From positions 1-5,262 of the forward strand of contig JABXGX010000147.1 in assembly GCA_016550405.1 (NCBI GenBank): a stretch of DNA of 5,262 nucleotides. Direction: 5' to 3'. Every line of letters begins with the position of its first letter. Within the stretch, counting starts at the first letter, position 1. This document shows, one piece after another, positions 1-5,249 of this stretch. Source of the DNA: an archaeon (lineage in GTDB: Archaea > Asgardarchaeota > Hermodarchaeia > Hermodarchaeales > Hermodarchaeaceae). The notes under the pieces are model-generated. The model searched no databases. It saw only the letters and a program-made list of their open reading frames with translations, and was not told the origin of the DNA. The position numbers and the translations under genes are program-made.

Positions 1-194
1 ATGATAGCGACTTTGACACCTTCCCCGGTACTGTGAGGGAGAGTAACATCGACATTGAGTTGTTTGCCACCCTTCTTGAGGTCGATGCCTTTGAGGTTCA
101 CAATAACCTCCATGGCTTCTTCGAATTTCCGTTTCTTCGCTTTGGATTGGGCTTCGCTAACTGCAGTGACTATGTTATCTAATTTCAATGACAT
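1..194 (-). CDS. rpl1: Large-subunit ribosomal protein uL1 (L1), N-terminal 64 codons, cut by window edge
   Basis: This is the start of ribosomal protein L1, which binds 23S rRNA at the mobile L1 stalk where deacylated tRNA leaves the E site; in some archaea it also represses its own mRNA. Only the first 64 residues and two bases of the next codon are inside the window; the gene continues past base 1. The visible part matches the archaeal L1 N-terminus: a lysine-rich helix followed by VIVNLKGIDLKKG (about residues 30-42), then VDVTLPHSTGEGVKVAI, equivalent to the conserved 'LPNGRGKEVKIAV' strand of archaeal homologues. The ATG at 194 is preceded by AGGTGA with 8 bases of spacing. It lies 17 bases after the uL11 stop, so the two are almost certainly co-transcribed; uL10 and the P1/L12 stalk protein would be expected next, outside the window. 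Confidence 0.93.
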   Translation of the reverse strand, partial: MSLKLDNIVTAVSEAQSKAKKRKFEEAMEVIVNLKGIDLKKGGKQLNVDVTLPHSTGEGVKVAI

Positions 195-211
195 CGTTGT
201 ATTCACCTGAG

Positions 212-694
212 TTATCCTTGTAGTTTCTCTGCATAGAGCCCGGCATCGATTTCTTTTTGGACTTCGCGGCCGTCCTTTCCTTCAATGGTGACGCCCATAC
301 TTACACATGTCCCAAGCACTGATTTTACGCGGTTTTGTAGTGAACTGCCAAGGAGGTCTTGATCCTTGGCTCGTGCAACTTTCACAATCTGGTCAAGAGT
401 AATATCTCCTGTGACTTCCGTTCCTGTTGCACCGGTGCCCTTCTCTACACCAAGCTCTTTGATAATCAATGCGGAAGTGGGGGGAAGCCCAATGGTAATT
501 TCAAACTCTTTAGTATCATCATCTACAACAATGGTGACTGGAACTTTCAAGCCCTTCAAATCTGCCGTTAACTCATTGATACGTGAAACTATCATATACA
601 GGTTGGCCCCGGTAGGTCCCAAGATTGGGGCGATGGGAGGTCCGGCGCTTGCTTTACCGCCTTCGACAAGGGCTTCACATACGACTTTACCCAT
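212..694 (-). CDS. rpl11: Large-subunit ribosomal protein uL11 (L11)
   Basis: L11 forms the base of the ribosomal stalk with uL10 and the GTPase-associated region of 23S rRNA, where elongation factors dock. The 160-residue product matches the archaeal family length. The N-terminal domain carries VEGGKASAGPP (10-20) and the proline-rich loop to about residue 28; PPTSALI (71-77) closes this domain; the C-terminal RNA-binding domain holds GTCVSMGVTIEGKD (128-141). An in-frame ATG at 763 would add 23 residues, but these do not resemble the family, no ribosome binding site precedes them, and AGAGGAG sits 9 bases before the ATG at 694, so 694 is chosen. Residue 22 is alanine where homologues usually have glycine (PPIAP instead of PPLGP or PPIGP). 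A 94-base gap to spt5 with a TATA-like element suggests a promoter of its own; uL1 follows after 17 bases. Confidence 0.96.
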   Translation of the reverse strand: MGKVVCEALVEGGKASAGPPIAPILGPTGANLYMIVSRINELTADLKGLKVPVTIVVDDDTKEFEITIGLPPTSALIIKELGVEKGTGATGTEVTGDITLDQIVKVARAKDQDLLGSSLQNRVKSVLGTCVSMGVTIEGKDGREVQKEIDAGLYAEKLQG

Positions 695-702
695 TGTTGG
701 TG

Positions 703-710
703 TCTCCTCT
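703..710 (-). promoter_or_regulatory. Ribosome binding site that fixes the uL11 start
   Basis: On the minus strand this reads AGAGGAGA. The AGAGGAG core ends 9 bases before the ATG at 694 and matches the archaeal anti-Shine-Dalgarno sequence. It supports the 160-residue form of uL11 over the 183-residue reading. An 8-base palindrome CTCTAGAG (707-714) overlaps it, but is short. Confidence 0.75.
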
Positions 711-741
711 AGAGATAGGTCAGCTTCAAGAGCTATACGCG

Positions 742-750
742 ATTTAAAAA
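742..750 (-). promoter_or_regulatory. Possible TATA box for the uL11-uL1 unit
   Basis: The minus strand reads TTTTTAAAT here, flanked by G/C-richer sequence, in the 94-base gap between spt5 and uL11. An archaeal start site about 25 bases downstream would fall near base 720, giving a leader of roughly 25 bases that contains the AGAGGAG site. This is inference from composition and spacing only. Confidence 0.4.
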
Positions 751-788
751 TGTTCTGCCTCAACTTAGACGTTCAACGGGTTATGGTG

Positions 789-1286
789 CTAGAGTCCGAG
801 GAGTTCTTCCTCTTCTTCGGGTTCCTCGCGGGTTCCGCGTTCAACGATGCGTAAGAAGTCGGCATGGACTTTAACGGGGATGGGGGAGGGGGCTTCGAAG
901 AGTTCAAGGGTGATTTCGTTCTTCGAGGTGTCGATGCGCATGACACGAGCACGTTCTCCTTTGAAGGGTCCACCTGTGATTTCGACGATGTCACCGAGCT
1001 CCAAGTCTTCAGTGGGTGGTCGTGGAACGAGGATGTGTTCGATTTCGTCGATGAGGATTTTCCCCGGGATGATGCCTTTGATGTGGGGAATTCCGGCGAT
1101 GGCGAGTTCGACTTCGCGGGGGCTTCGGGCTTCAATGAAGATGTAGCCTTTCAGGGGTTCGGGGACGAGAATGGCTTTAAGGTCAACCTGGCGTTTAGTG
1201 ACGCGGCCAGAGATAACGTGAGCAATACCCTTCTCTTGCCCGATAGTGGTTCTCACGATGTAGATATTGGTTGTTTCTTCAGCCAT
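789..1286 (-). CDS. spt5: Transcription elongation factor Spt5 (archaeal NusG)
   Basis: Spt5 is the universally conserved RNA polymerase processivity factor; in archaea it pairs with Spt4, and its NGN domain closes the polymerase clamp while the KOW domain can contact ribosomes or other partners. The 165-residue product has an NGN domain at about 6-88 (NIYIVRTTIGQEKGIA; LKGYIFIEA at 45-53; IKGIIPG at 69-75) and one KOW domain at about 96-150, with GDIVEITGGPFKGERARV at 98-115. It ends in a short acidic tail (EEPEEEEELLGL, 154-165), slightly beyond the family core. The ATG at 1286 has a near-perfect AAGGAGGTG site (1293-1301) with 6 bases of spacing. It lies 40 bases after secE, the usual archaeal pairing. 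Confidence 0.96.
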   Translation of the reverse strand: MAEETTNIYIVRTTIGQEKGIAHVISGRVTKRQVDLKAILVPEPLKGYIFIEARSPREVELAIAGIPHIKGIIPGKILIDEIEHILVPRPPTEDLELGDIVEITGGPFKGERARVMRIDTSKNEITLELFEAPSPIPVKVHADFLRIVERGTREEPEEEEELLGL

Positions 1287-1292
1287 TCAACG

Positions 1293-1301
1293 CACCTCCT
1301 T
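1293..1301 (-). promoter_or_regulatory. Strong ribosome binding site of spt5
   Basis: The minus strand reads AAGGAGGTG, the longest match to the archaeal anti-Shine-Dalgarno sequence in this window, 6 bases before the spt5 ATG. It predicts strong Spt5 translation from the secE-spt5 transcript. Confidence 0.85.
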
Positions 1302-1326
1302 AGCATAGAAGCTCTGCCATATATGA

Positions 1327-1512
1327 TTAAAGGCCAAATTGATTAGTAACGACGATCATGATAAGGCGAATAAAGAAGCCAACAACTCCGACGACGAATA
1401 GACCAAGCATGCTGAGTTTGAATTGCATCCACATTTCTTGCCGTGTGGGGCGTTGAGAAAGTTGGATGATACGCTTGGTGTTTTCCCAGAATTCGGATAC
1501 CCGGTTTGACAT
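1327..1512 (-). CDS. secE: Protein translocase subunit SecE (Sec61-gamma)
   Basis: SecE is the small clamp-like subunit of the SecYE-beta channel that moves proteins across or into the cytoplasmic membrane. The 61-residue product has the family plan: an amphipathic cytoplasmic helix (VSEFWENTKRIIQLSQ, 5-20), the hinge RPTRQEMW (21-28), and a single membrane span at about 34-57 rich in V, G, F, I and L. A GTG at 1521 would add three residues (MKK), but that GTG lies inside the AGGTGA motif (1518-1523), which sits 5 bases before the ATG at 1512; the ATG is preferred. It precedes spt5 by 40 bases and follows dtdA after 89 bases, a gap with a TATA-like element. Homologues usually lie next to ftsY or prefoldin in this cluster; here argF and dtdA intervene. 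Confidence 0.93.
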   Translation of the reverse strand: MSNRVSEFWENTKRIIQLSQRPTRQEMWMQFKLSMLGLFVVGVVGFFIRLIMIVVTNQFGL

Positions 1513-1517
1513 TTTTT

Positions 1518-1523
1518 TCACCT
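1518..1523 (-). promoter_or_regulatory. Ribosome binding site that decides the SecE start
   Basis: The minus strand reads AGGTGA, 5 bases before the ATG at 1512. The alternative GTG start at 1521 is part of this motif, so it would have no site of its own. Confidence 0.65.
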
Positions 1524-1561
1524 ATGGTCAACTAGAGGTCTTGGGCAGTCTCATCTTTCCT

Positions 1562-1574
1562 GTCTTAATAAGTC
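1562..1574 (-). promoter_or_regulatory. Possible promoter of secE-spt5 with quasi-palindromic TATA region
   Basis: In the 89-base gap between dtdA and secE the minus strand reads GCGAAAAGACTTATTAAG. CTTATTAA looks like a TATA box and the purine-rich GCGAAAAG before it looks like a TFB recognition element. A start about 25 bases on, near 1540, would leave a leader of about 28 bases. The element is also an imperfect palindrome (GTCTTAATAAGTC on the plus strand, core CTTA-A-TAAG), so a dimeric regulator could bind over it. Inference only. Confidence 0.42.
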
Positions 1575-1601
1575 TTTTCGCATTCGCACATCAATAATGG
1601 A

Positions 1602-2444
1602 CTACTCAGTTTCTCCGCGGATAAGATGGCGGATTCGGGTGACCTGTAACCCAAGAGCCTCTGCGAGTGCCTTAACTTGTTCGCGTTGAACACCTTTCAT
1701 GCCCTTCCAATCTAATGCAGCGATGGTGGGTTTCGGTCGACTGCGCTGGATGGCCTGAGCAATGAGCGTCTCAGATAACTGATTCAAATGGTACCGGGGC
1801 ATCACATGGGACACGGCGTATTCAGTTTCTGAATTTAAGCGTGTAAATCCAGGGCAGTAGTGGGGACCTCCAAATCCTAAAACCGTGGTGTACGGGGTTT
1901 GATATTGTTGAGCGGTGAGTACAATGGTTCGAGCAACGATTTCTGCGGCAAGGGGGTTCTGCCATTCGCGTTCAGTACTCCCTATTTCGATGTAAAGAAC
2001 CGGAGTGGATTTGATAAAGGGCCCGTGATGGGTAGCTTCTAATCCGCAGGCCCAGTCGGTGAGTCCTAATCGTTCTTGCTCTGAGAGGAGGGTCTTTAAC
2101 GCAATTTTCATGGCAGAGGGAGGGGCAATACACAGAGTGGAGGGTTTTCCTCCTAACTCAGCTTCCGCCCAGTTTCCAGGTATATGGGTGAGAAGCGCAG
2201 GTTGGAAGGCGGCAGATTTGTGTCGAGAGGCAAAGATGAAGAGGTCAGCTGCAAAATGGTCATCTAGGTTATCTGCATAGATGCTGTCAGGTTCGATAGT
2301 AACAAGTGAGAGTTGATCTAGCTGGTAGATGGGCTGGTTATCATAGGTGGCTGATGTTTCGGTAAAGGGGAAGAGAGTAAGGAGTTGGTGTTTGATATGA
2401 GTGGCAGCAAGGTCTTTTTGTGAACAGAAGCAAATCACTGACAC
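1602..2444 (-). CDS. dtdA: D-aminoacyl-tRNA deacylase, archaeal DtdA type (GEK1-like)
   Basis: DtdA hydrolyses the ester bond of D-aminoacyl-tRNAs, recycling tRNA and keeping D-amino acids out of proteins. It is the archaeal and plant enzyme, unrelated in fold to bacterial DTD. The 280-residue product has family length and motifs: SRHKS (73-77), EATHHGP (136-142), GFGGPHYCPGFT (190-201), HVMPRYHL (213-220) and DWKGMKG (245-251). The histidines at 139, 140 and 195 are the kind expected around its zinc and active site, though I cannot assign roles from sequence alone. The start is a GTG at 2444; GAAGGT ends 7 bases before it, which fits better than a second in-frame GTG at 2438. It follows argF by 23 bases, so the two are probably one transcript. 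Its presence in a ribosome and secretion cluster fits a translation quality-control role. Confidence 0.93.
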   Translation of the reverse strand: MSVICFCSQKDLAATHIKHQLLTLFPFTETSATYDNQPIYQLDQLSLVTIEPDSIYADNLDDHFAADLFIFASRHKSAAFQPALLTHIPGNWAEAELGGKPSTLCIAPPSAMKIALKTLLSEQERLGLTDWACGLEATHHGPFIKSTPVLYIEIGSTEREWQNPLAAEIVARTIVLTAQQYQTPYTTVLGFGGPHYCPGFTRLNSETEYAVSHVMPRYHLNQLSETLIAQAIQRSRPKPTIAALDWKGMKGVQREQVKALAEALGLQVTRIRHLIRGETE

Positions 2445-2467
2445 TGGGTCGACCTTCAGATGGGGTG

Positions 2468-3397
2468 TTAAAGGAGTAGGGCGAGGACAGCTTTTTCGGT
2501 GTGGAGCCGATTTTCGGCTTGGTCCCAGACGACGCTTTGTGGACCTTCAATTACACCATCGGTGATTTCTTCATCTCGATGAGCAGGAAGACAGTGCATG
2601 ACAATGCAATGAGGCGCCGCGAGTTCCAGAAGGGCTTCATTGACTTGGTAATTGGGAACAAATGCCGCGAGTCGTTTCTTACGTTCGGCGTCTTGTCCCA
2701 TGGACACAAACACATCCGTGTAAATGACATCGGCATCTTCAACTGCAGCTTTGGGATCGTTTGTGATTTCAACCTGGGCCATATTTTCAGCCGCTCGTTC
2801 CCGAGCATATGTCGTCACGTCAGCGTTAGGCTCAAAGCCAGGAGGTGTGGCTACGGTCACTTCGAGACCCATGATTGCCCCACCTAACATCAGCGAATGG
2901 CAAACATTGTTACCATCTCCGACGTAGACGAGTTTGAGCCCTTCGAGTTCATGGAGTTTTTCCCAAATTGTAAGAAGATCAGCAAGTCCTTGACAGGGAT
3001 GATACATTGGAGTTAGAGCATTGATAACTGGAATGGTGCTATACTGGGCAAGTTCAACCACATTTTCGTGGCTCGTTGCGCGAATAACGATCCCGTGAAG
3101 ATATCGGCTGAGGACACGTGCTGTATCCGCTATGGGTTCACCCCGACTCAGTTGAAGTTCCTGCGAACTGAGAAACAACGCATCACCAGATAGCTCGTTA
3201 ATCGCGATTTCGAAACTTACTCGAGTTCGAGTGGAAGGCCGCTCGAAGATCATACCCACCGATTTTCCCAACAGGCTAGTCCCGAGTTCGCTTCGGTAAC
3301 GTTGACGTTTTAGATCCGATGAGGTGTCAAGAATAAGCTGGATCTCTTCGCGGGTGAAGTCTTTCAAACTTAACAAATGGCGCCCATTGAGTTCCAT
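2468..3397 (-). CDS. argF: Ornithine carbamoyltransferase
   Basis: This enzyme joins carbamoyl phosphate and ornithine to give citrulline and phosphate in arginine synthesis (or runs the reverse step in arginine breakdown). With the start at 3397 the product has 309 residues, normal for the family. Signatures are intact: STRTR (55-59) for carbamoyl phosphate, HPCQGLADLLT (133-143), the ornithine loop SMG (232-234), and HCLPAHRDEEIT (268-279) with the reactive cysteine 269. SMG and HCLP distinguish it from aspartate carbamoyltransferase. The tryptophan usual before the loop (DVWVSMG) is phenylalanine here (DVFVSMG). An in-frame ATG at 3475 would add 26 residues with no family match and no ribosome binding site; 3397 gives the canonical N-terminus (ELNGRHLLSLKDF), though its own binding site is weak (GTGGTAAC). 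It lies between ftsY and dtdA, an unusual place. Confidence 0.95.
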   Translation of the reverse strand: MELNGRHLLSLKDFTREEIQLILDTSSDLKRQRYRSELGTSLLGKSVGMIFERPSTRTRVSFEIAINELSGDALFLSSQELQLSRGEPIADTARVLSRYLHGIVIRATSHENVVELAQYSTIPVINALTPMYHPCQGLADLLTIWEKLHELEGLKLVYVGDGNNVCHSLMLGGAIMGLEVTVATPPGFEPNADVTTYARERAAENMAQVEITNDPKAAVEDADVIYTDVFVSMGQDAERKKRLAAFVPNYQVNEALLELAAPHCIVMHCLPAHRDEEITDGVIEGPQSVVWDQAENRLHTEKAVLALLL

Positions 3398-3445
3398 TGT
3401 TACCACATACTTGGAGAGAATCGTGTGAACTTGCAAGCACTGCCT

Positions 3446-3453
3446 CTTTTTAG
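3446..3453 (-). promoter_or_regulatory. Possible TATA box for argF-dtdA
   Basis: In the 86 bases between the ftsY stop and the argF ATG the minus strand reads CGCAAAGGCTAAAAAGAGG. CTAAAAAG could be a TATA box with CGCAAAG as the TFB element. A start near 3424 would leave a leader of about 27 bases and would exclude the longer argF reading from 3475. Weak evidence: composition and spacing only. Confidence 0.3.
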
Positions 3454-3483
3454 CCTTTGCGTCCAAGGATTGCATTAAAAGAA

Positions 3484-4395
3484 TTAGTCAAGTGGAGCAA
3501 TTTTTTGGGCAAACCATTCTGGGTCAAAGACTTTGAGATCTGGATATTCTTGACCGACGCCTACGAAAATAATTGGTTTACCTGTTGCAATCGCAATGGA
3601 AAGAGCGGCGCCACCTTTGGTATCTGCATCGACTTTGGTGAGAATTGCGGCATCAATCCCAACTTTCTCATTGAAGGTTTTTGCCTGTTCAATAGCATCG
3701 TTACCAGCGAGGGCGTCTCCAACGAAGATGACGAGATCAGGCTCTGCAACGCGATGGATTTTTTGCAGTTCGGCCATGAGATTCTTGTCTGTTTGCATGC
3801 GTCCTGCTGTATCAATGAGAACCACGTTTATTCCGCGAGCCCGCGCATGGTTGATTGCATCATAGCCGACTGATGCAGAATCAGAACCATAGGGTCGGGT
3901 TATTACGCGGACCTTTAAGCGATTGGCATGGGTTTGGAGTTGTTCAGCACTGCCTGCCCGAAAAGTGTCTCCGCAGGCTAAAACCACTGAGTATCCCTTT
4001 TGCTGAAACATATAGGTCATTTTCGCAATCGTTGTGGTCTTCCCTGTTCCGTTCACACCCAGAAACATGATGGTAAGAGGTTCTCCTGCTTTTTTCCTCT
4101 GTTCGAGGAGAGCAAAAACATCAACGGGTTCTTCGGGCGTTAATGCCTCAAGAATAGCCTGATATAGAGCTTCTCGAATGAAGCCTTTTTTACTTTGTAA
4201 GCGACCAATTTGTTCGCCTTCTAAGGCTTCTTTAAGTCGATCATTTATTCTTTCAGTGGCTTCGTATGCAACATCATTTTCTAATAGTGCCATCTGCAGG
4301 CTAGAATAGGCGTCTTCAAGGTTCTTTTCGCTAATCGATTTGTGAGTGACCTTTTGGACGAACCCGTCAACTGCATTACGAAGTTTTTCAAACAC
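3484..4395 (-). CDS. ftsY: Signal recognition particle receptor FtsY
   Basis: FtsY is the membrane-associated GTPase that receives SRP-ribosome complexes and passes them to the SecYE channel. The 303-residue product is the short archaeal form with almost no acidic A domain. An N helical bundle covers about 1-100. The G domain follows: P-loop GVNGTGKTT (113-121), DTFRAGSAEQL (143-153), DTAGR (195-199), DALAGNDA (227-234), TKVDADTKGG (253-262) and GVGQ (279-282), ending with the FtsY-type LKVFDPEWF. DTFRAG and DALAGND separate it from SRP54, which has DTYRPAA and DGMTGQ, and it lacks the M domain. The start is a GTG at 4395 with AGGGGA 7 bases upstream. It lies 27 bases after prefoldin alpha, so the two are likely co-transcribed; pfdA-ftsY is a common archaeal pair. 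Confidence 0.96.
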   Translation of the reverse strand: MFEKLRNAVDGFVQKVTHKSISEKNLEDAYSSLQMALLENDVAYEATERINDRLKEALEGEQIGRLQSKKGFIREALYQAILEALTPEEPVDVFALLEQRKKAGEPLTIMFLGVNGTGKTTTIAKMTYMFQQKGYSVVLACGDTFRAGSAEQLQTHANRLKVRVITRPYGSDSASVGYDAINHARARGINVVLIDTAGRMQTDKNLMAELQKIHRVAEPDLVIFVGDALAGNDAIEQAKTFNEKVGIDAAILTKVDADTKGGAALSIAIATGKPIIFVGVGQEYPDLKVFDPEWFAQKIAPLD

Positions 4396-4422
4396 CTAGA
4401 GTTCCCCTAAATACTAGTCATT

Positions 4423-4875
4423 TCATTCTGATTTTGATGGTGGTTGTTGGGCAGTCTGAATAAGTTGATTGAGCTGTGAGCGGTAATCTTCAATTCGGGC
4501 CTGGGTGTTTTGGATCTGTTCTTGTTGACGTTGAGCAATGTCAGTGAGCTGCTTCTGCTGTTCACTAAAACGAGTGAGTGCTTCATCAATGGTCCGTTGG
4601 GCAGCAAAGCCTGCTCCAACTGAGGTTACAACGTGTTTGGGATCGGTGAGTTTGACGTGGATATGAACTCCTGAGCCGATGTTAACCATGATTTCGTCCC
4701 CGACCTTGTGATTCTTTAGTTCCTGAACGGCCGTAGCCGTTTCAGCTAGACGTTGCAACTGGAGTTCAATCATTTGGAGATTGTTTTGTGCCCGAGTAAT
4801 TTCCTCTTCGAGGGCTTGGACTGACATGATTAGCTGTTGTGCGAGTTGTTCGGGATTGGTAGGTGGTTGCGCCAT
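4423..4875 (-). CDS. pfdA: Prefoldin alpha subunit
   Basis: Prefoldin is the jellyfish-shaped hexamer (two alpha, four beta subunits) that holds unfolded proteins in its coiled-coil tentacles and hands them to the thermosome. The 150-residue product has the alpha layout: a first heptad-rich helix (about 8-55), two beta hairpins (about 60-92, including GDEIMVNIGSGVHIHVKL and VTSVGAGF), and a second glutamine-rich helix (about 93-143) with a polar tail. The long linker with two hairpins is typical of alpha rather than beta subunits. Two ATGs are possible, 4881 and 4875; GGGGGA (4885-4890) lies 9 bases from the second but only 3 from the first, so 4875 is preferred. It sits 46 bases after the LX gene and 27 before ftsY, the standard archaeal order. 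Confidence 0.93.
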   Translation of the reverse strand: MAQPPTNPEQLAQQLIMSVQALEEEITRAQNNLQMIELQLQRLAETATAVQELKNHKVGDEIMVNIGSGVHIHVKLTDPKHVVTSVGAGFAAQRTIDEALTRFSEQQKQLTDIAQRQQEQIQNTQARIEDYRSQLNQLIQTAQQPPSKSE

Positions 4876-4884
4876 TATCATATT

Positions 4885-4890
4885 TCCCCC
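4885..4890 (-). promoter_or_regulatory. Ribosome binding site that decides the prefoldin alpha start
   Basis: The minus strand reads GGGGGA, 9 bases before the ATG at 4875 and 3 before the ATG at 4881. It is half of an 11-base palindrome (4886-4896, CCCCC-A-GGGGG on the plus strand), so the site could pair with the C run just before it in the mRNA. Confidence 0.55.
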
Positions 4891-4921
4891 AGGGGGTTAG
4901 CTGGACAGGTGCATCTGGGTT

Positions 4922-5155
4922 TTATTCAATGCCACTGAGTTTTCGGATAAGCGGTTTCTCAGCTTCTTCAGGCGAAATCACAGTAATGGTTTCAAGGGTG
5001 ATTGCCGGGCGTTTCACTCGATGAAAGGAACCTAGGAGTGAATAAAGGTGTTCTTTTGCTGTTTCTTCGTTGACAGCTCGAATTTCTTGAGAGAAGCGAT
5101 ACTCACGTTTATCACGAATATAGGTTCCTTCTAAGCGGTACACTTGTACTGACAT
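4922..5155 (-). CDS. rplX: Large-subunit ribosomal protein eL20 (L18a / LX)
   Basis: LX is the archaeal counterpart of eukaryotic L18a/eL20, a small large-subunit protein absent from bacteria. The 77-residue product matches the usual archaeal length and pattern: MSVQVYRLEGTY at the start, F-x-QEIRA (21-27), a helix ETAKEHLYSLLGS (31-43), the HRVKR stretch (45-49), and the ITLETITVISPEEA strand and turn (52-65). The ATG at 5155 has AAGAAGG (5165-5171) with 9 bases of spacing. That site is one arm of a perfect inverted repeat with the end of the upstream gene. Neighbours agree with the family: it is commonly flanked by aIF6 upstream and prefoldin alpha downstream. Confidence 0.93.
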   Translation of the reverse strand: MSVQVYRLEGTYIRDKREYRFSQEIRAVNEETAKEHLYSLLGSFHRVKRPAITLETITVISPEEAEKPLIRKLSGIE

Positions 5156-5162
5156 TCTAACC

Positions 5163-5249
5163 AGCCTTCTTAAGATGTGCAGACATCCATCGAATAGTCA
5201 GGTCTATTTTAATTCTTTCCACAGGCAATGGGAAGCTCAGAAGAAGGCT
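5163..5249. repeat. Perfect 9-base inverted repeat spanning the gap before the LX gene
   Basis: The plus strand has AGCCTTCTT at 5163-5171 and its exact complement AAGAAGGCT at 5241-5249, 69 bases apart. In the minus-strand mRNA the 5' arm falls in the last codons of the upstream reading frame and the 3' arm covers the LX ribosome binding site, so pairing would block that site. The repeat is seen directly; the regulatory role is inferred. Confidence 0.5.
5204..5219 (-). promoter_or_regulatory. Possible promoter of the LX-pfdA-ftsY unit
   Basis: The minus strand reads GAAAGAATTAAAATAG in the 81-base gap between the upstream gene end and LX. TTAAAATA (5205-5212) resembles a TATA box and GAAAG a TFB element. 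A start about 25 bases downstream would fall near 5183, leaving a leader of about 28 bases. Composition and position only. Confidence 0.4.

Noticed and set aside
100..194. Possible L1-binding operator within the start of the uL1 gene, as known in Methanococcus
   Set aside because: I could not find a convincing copy of the 23S L1-stem motif in the first 95 bases by eye; a covariance search would be needed before calling it.
366..854. Open frame of 162 codons on the plus strand opposite uL11
   Set aside because: It runs antisense across uL11 and its leader, has no recognisable family features, and no ribosome binding site was evident; it is a by-product of codon use in uL11.
773..1135. Second minus-strand frame inside spt5 (Ser/Pro/Lys-rich)
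   Set aside because: Frame-shifted shadow of spt5 with low-complexity composition and no homology I recognise.
864..1346. Open frame of 160 codons on the plus strand, rich in Asp, Phe and Gly
   Set aside because: It is antisense to spt5, which is well supported by NGN and KOW motifs. The D/F/G-rich composition is what the complement of an E/K/I-rich gene gives.
1522..1601. Possible C/D-box guide RNA in the dtdA-secE gap (TTGATGT and AGATGAGA)
   Set aside because: The C-box-like stretches are imperfect and no CTGA D box follows at a suitable distance.
3476..3483. Short T run after the ftsY stop (TTCTTTTA on the minus strand) as a terminator
   Set aside because: Four consecutive T residues are too few to support an archaeal oligo-T terminator.
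3457..3873. Open frame of 138 codons on the plus strand, cysteine-rich
   Set aside because: Antisense to ftsY and the argF leader; no cysteine spacing typical of a metal-binding domain, and ftsY is certain.
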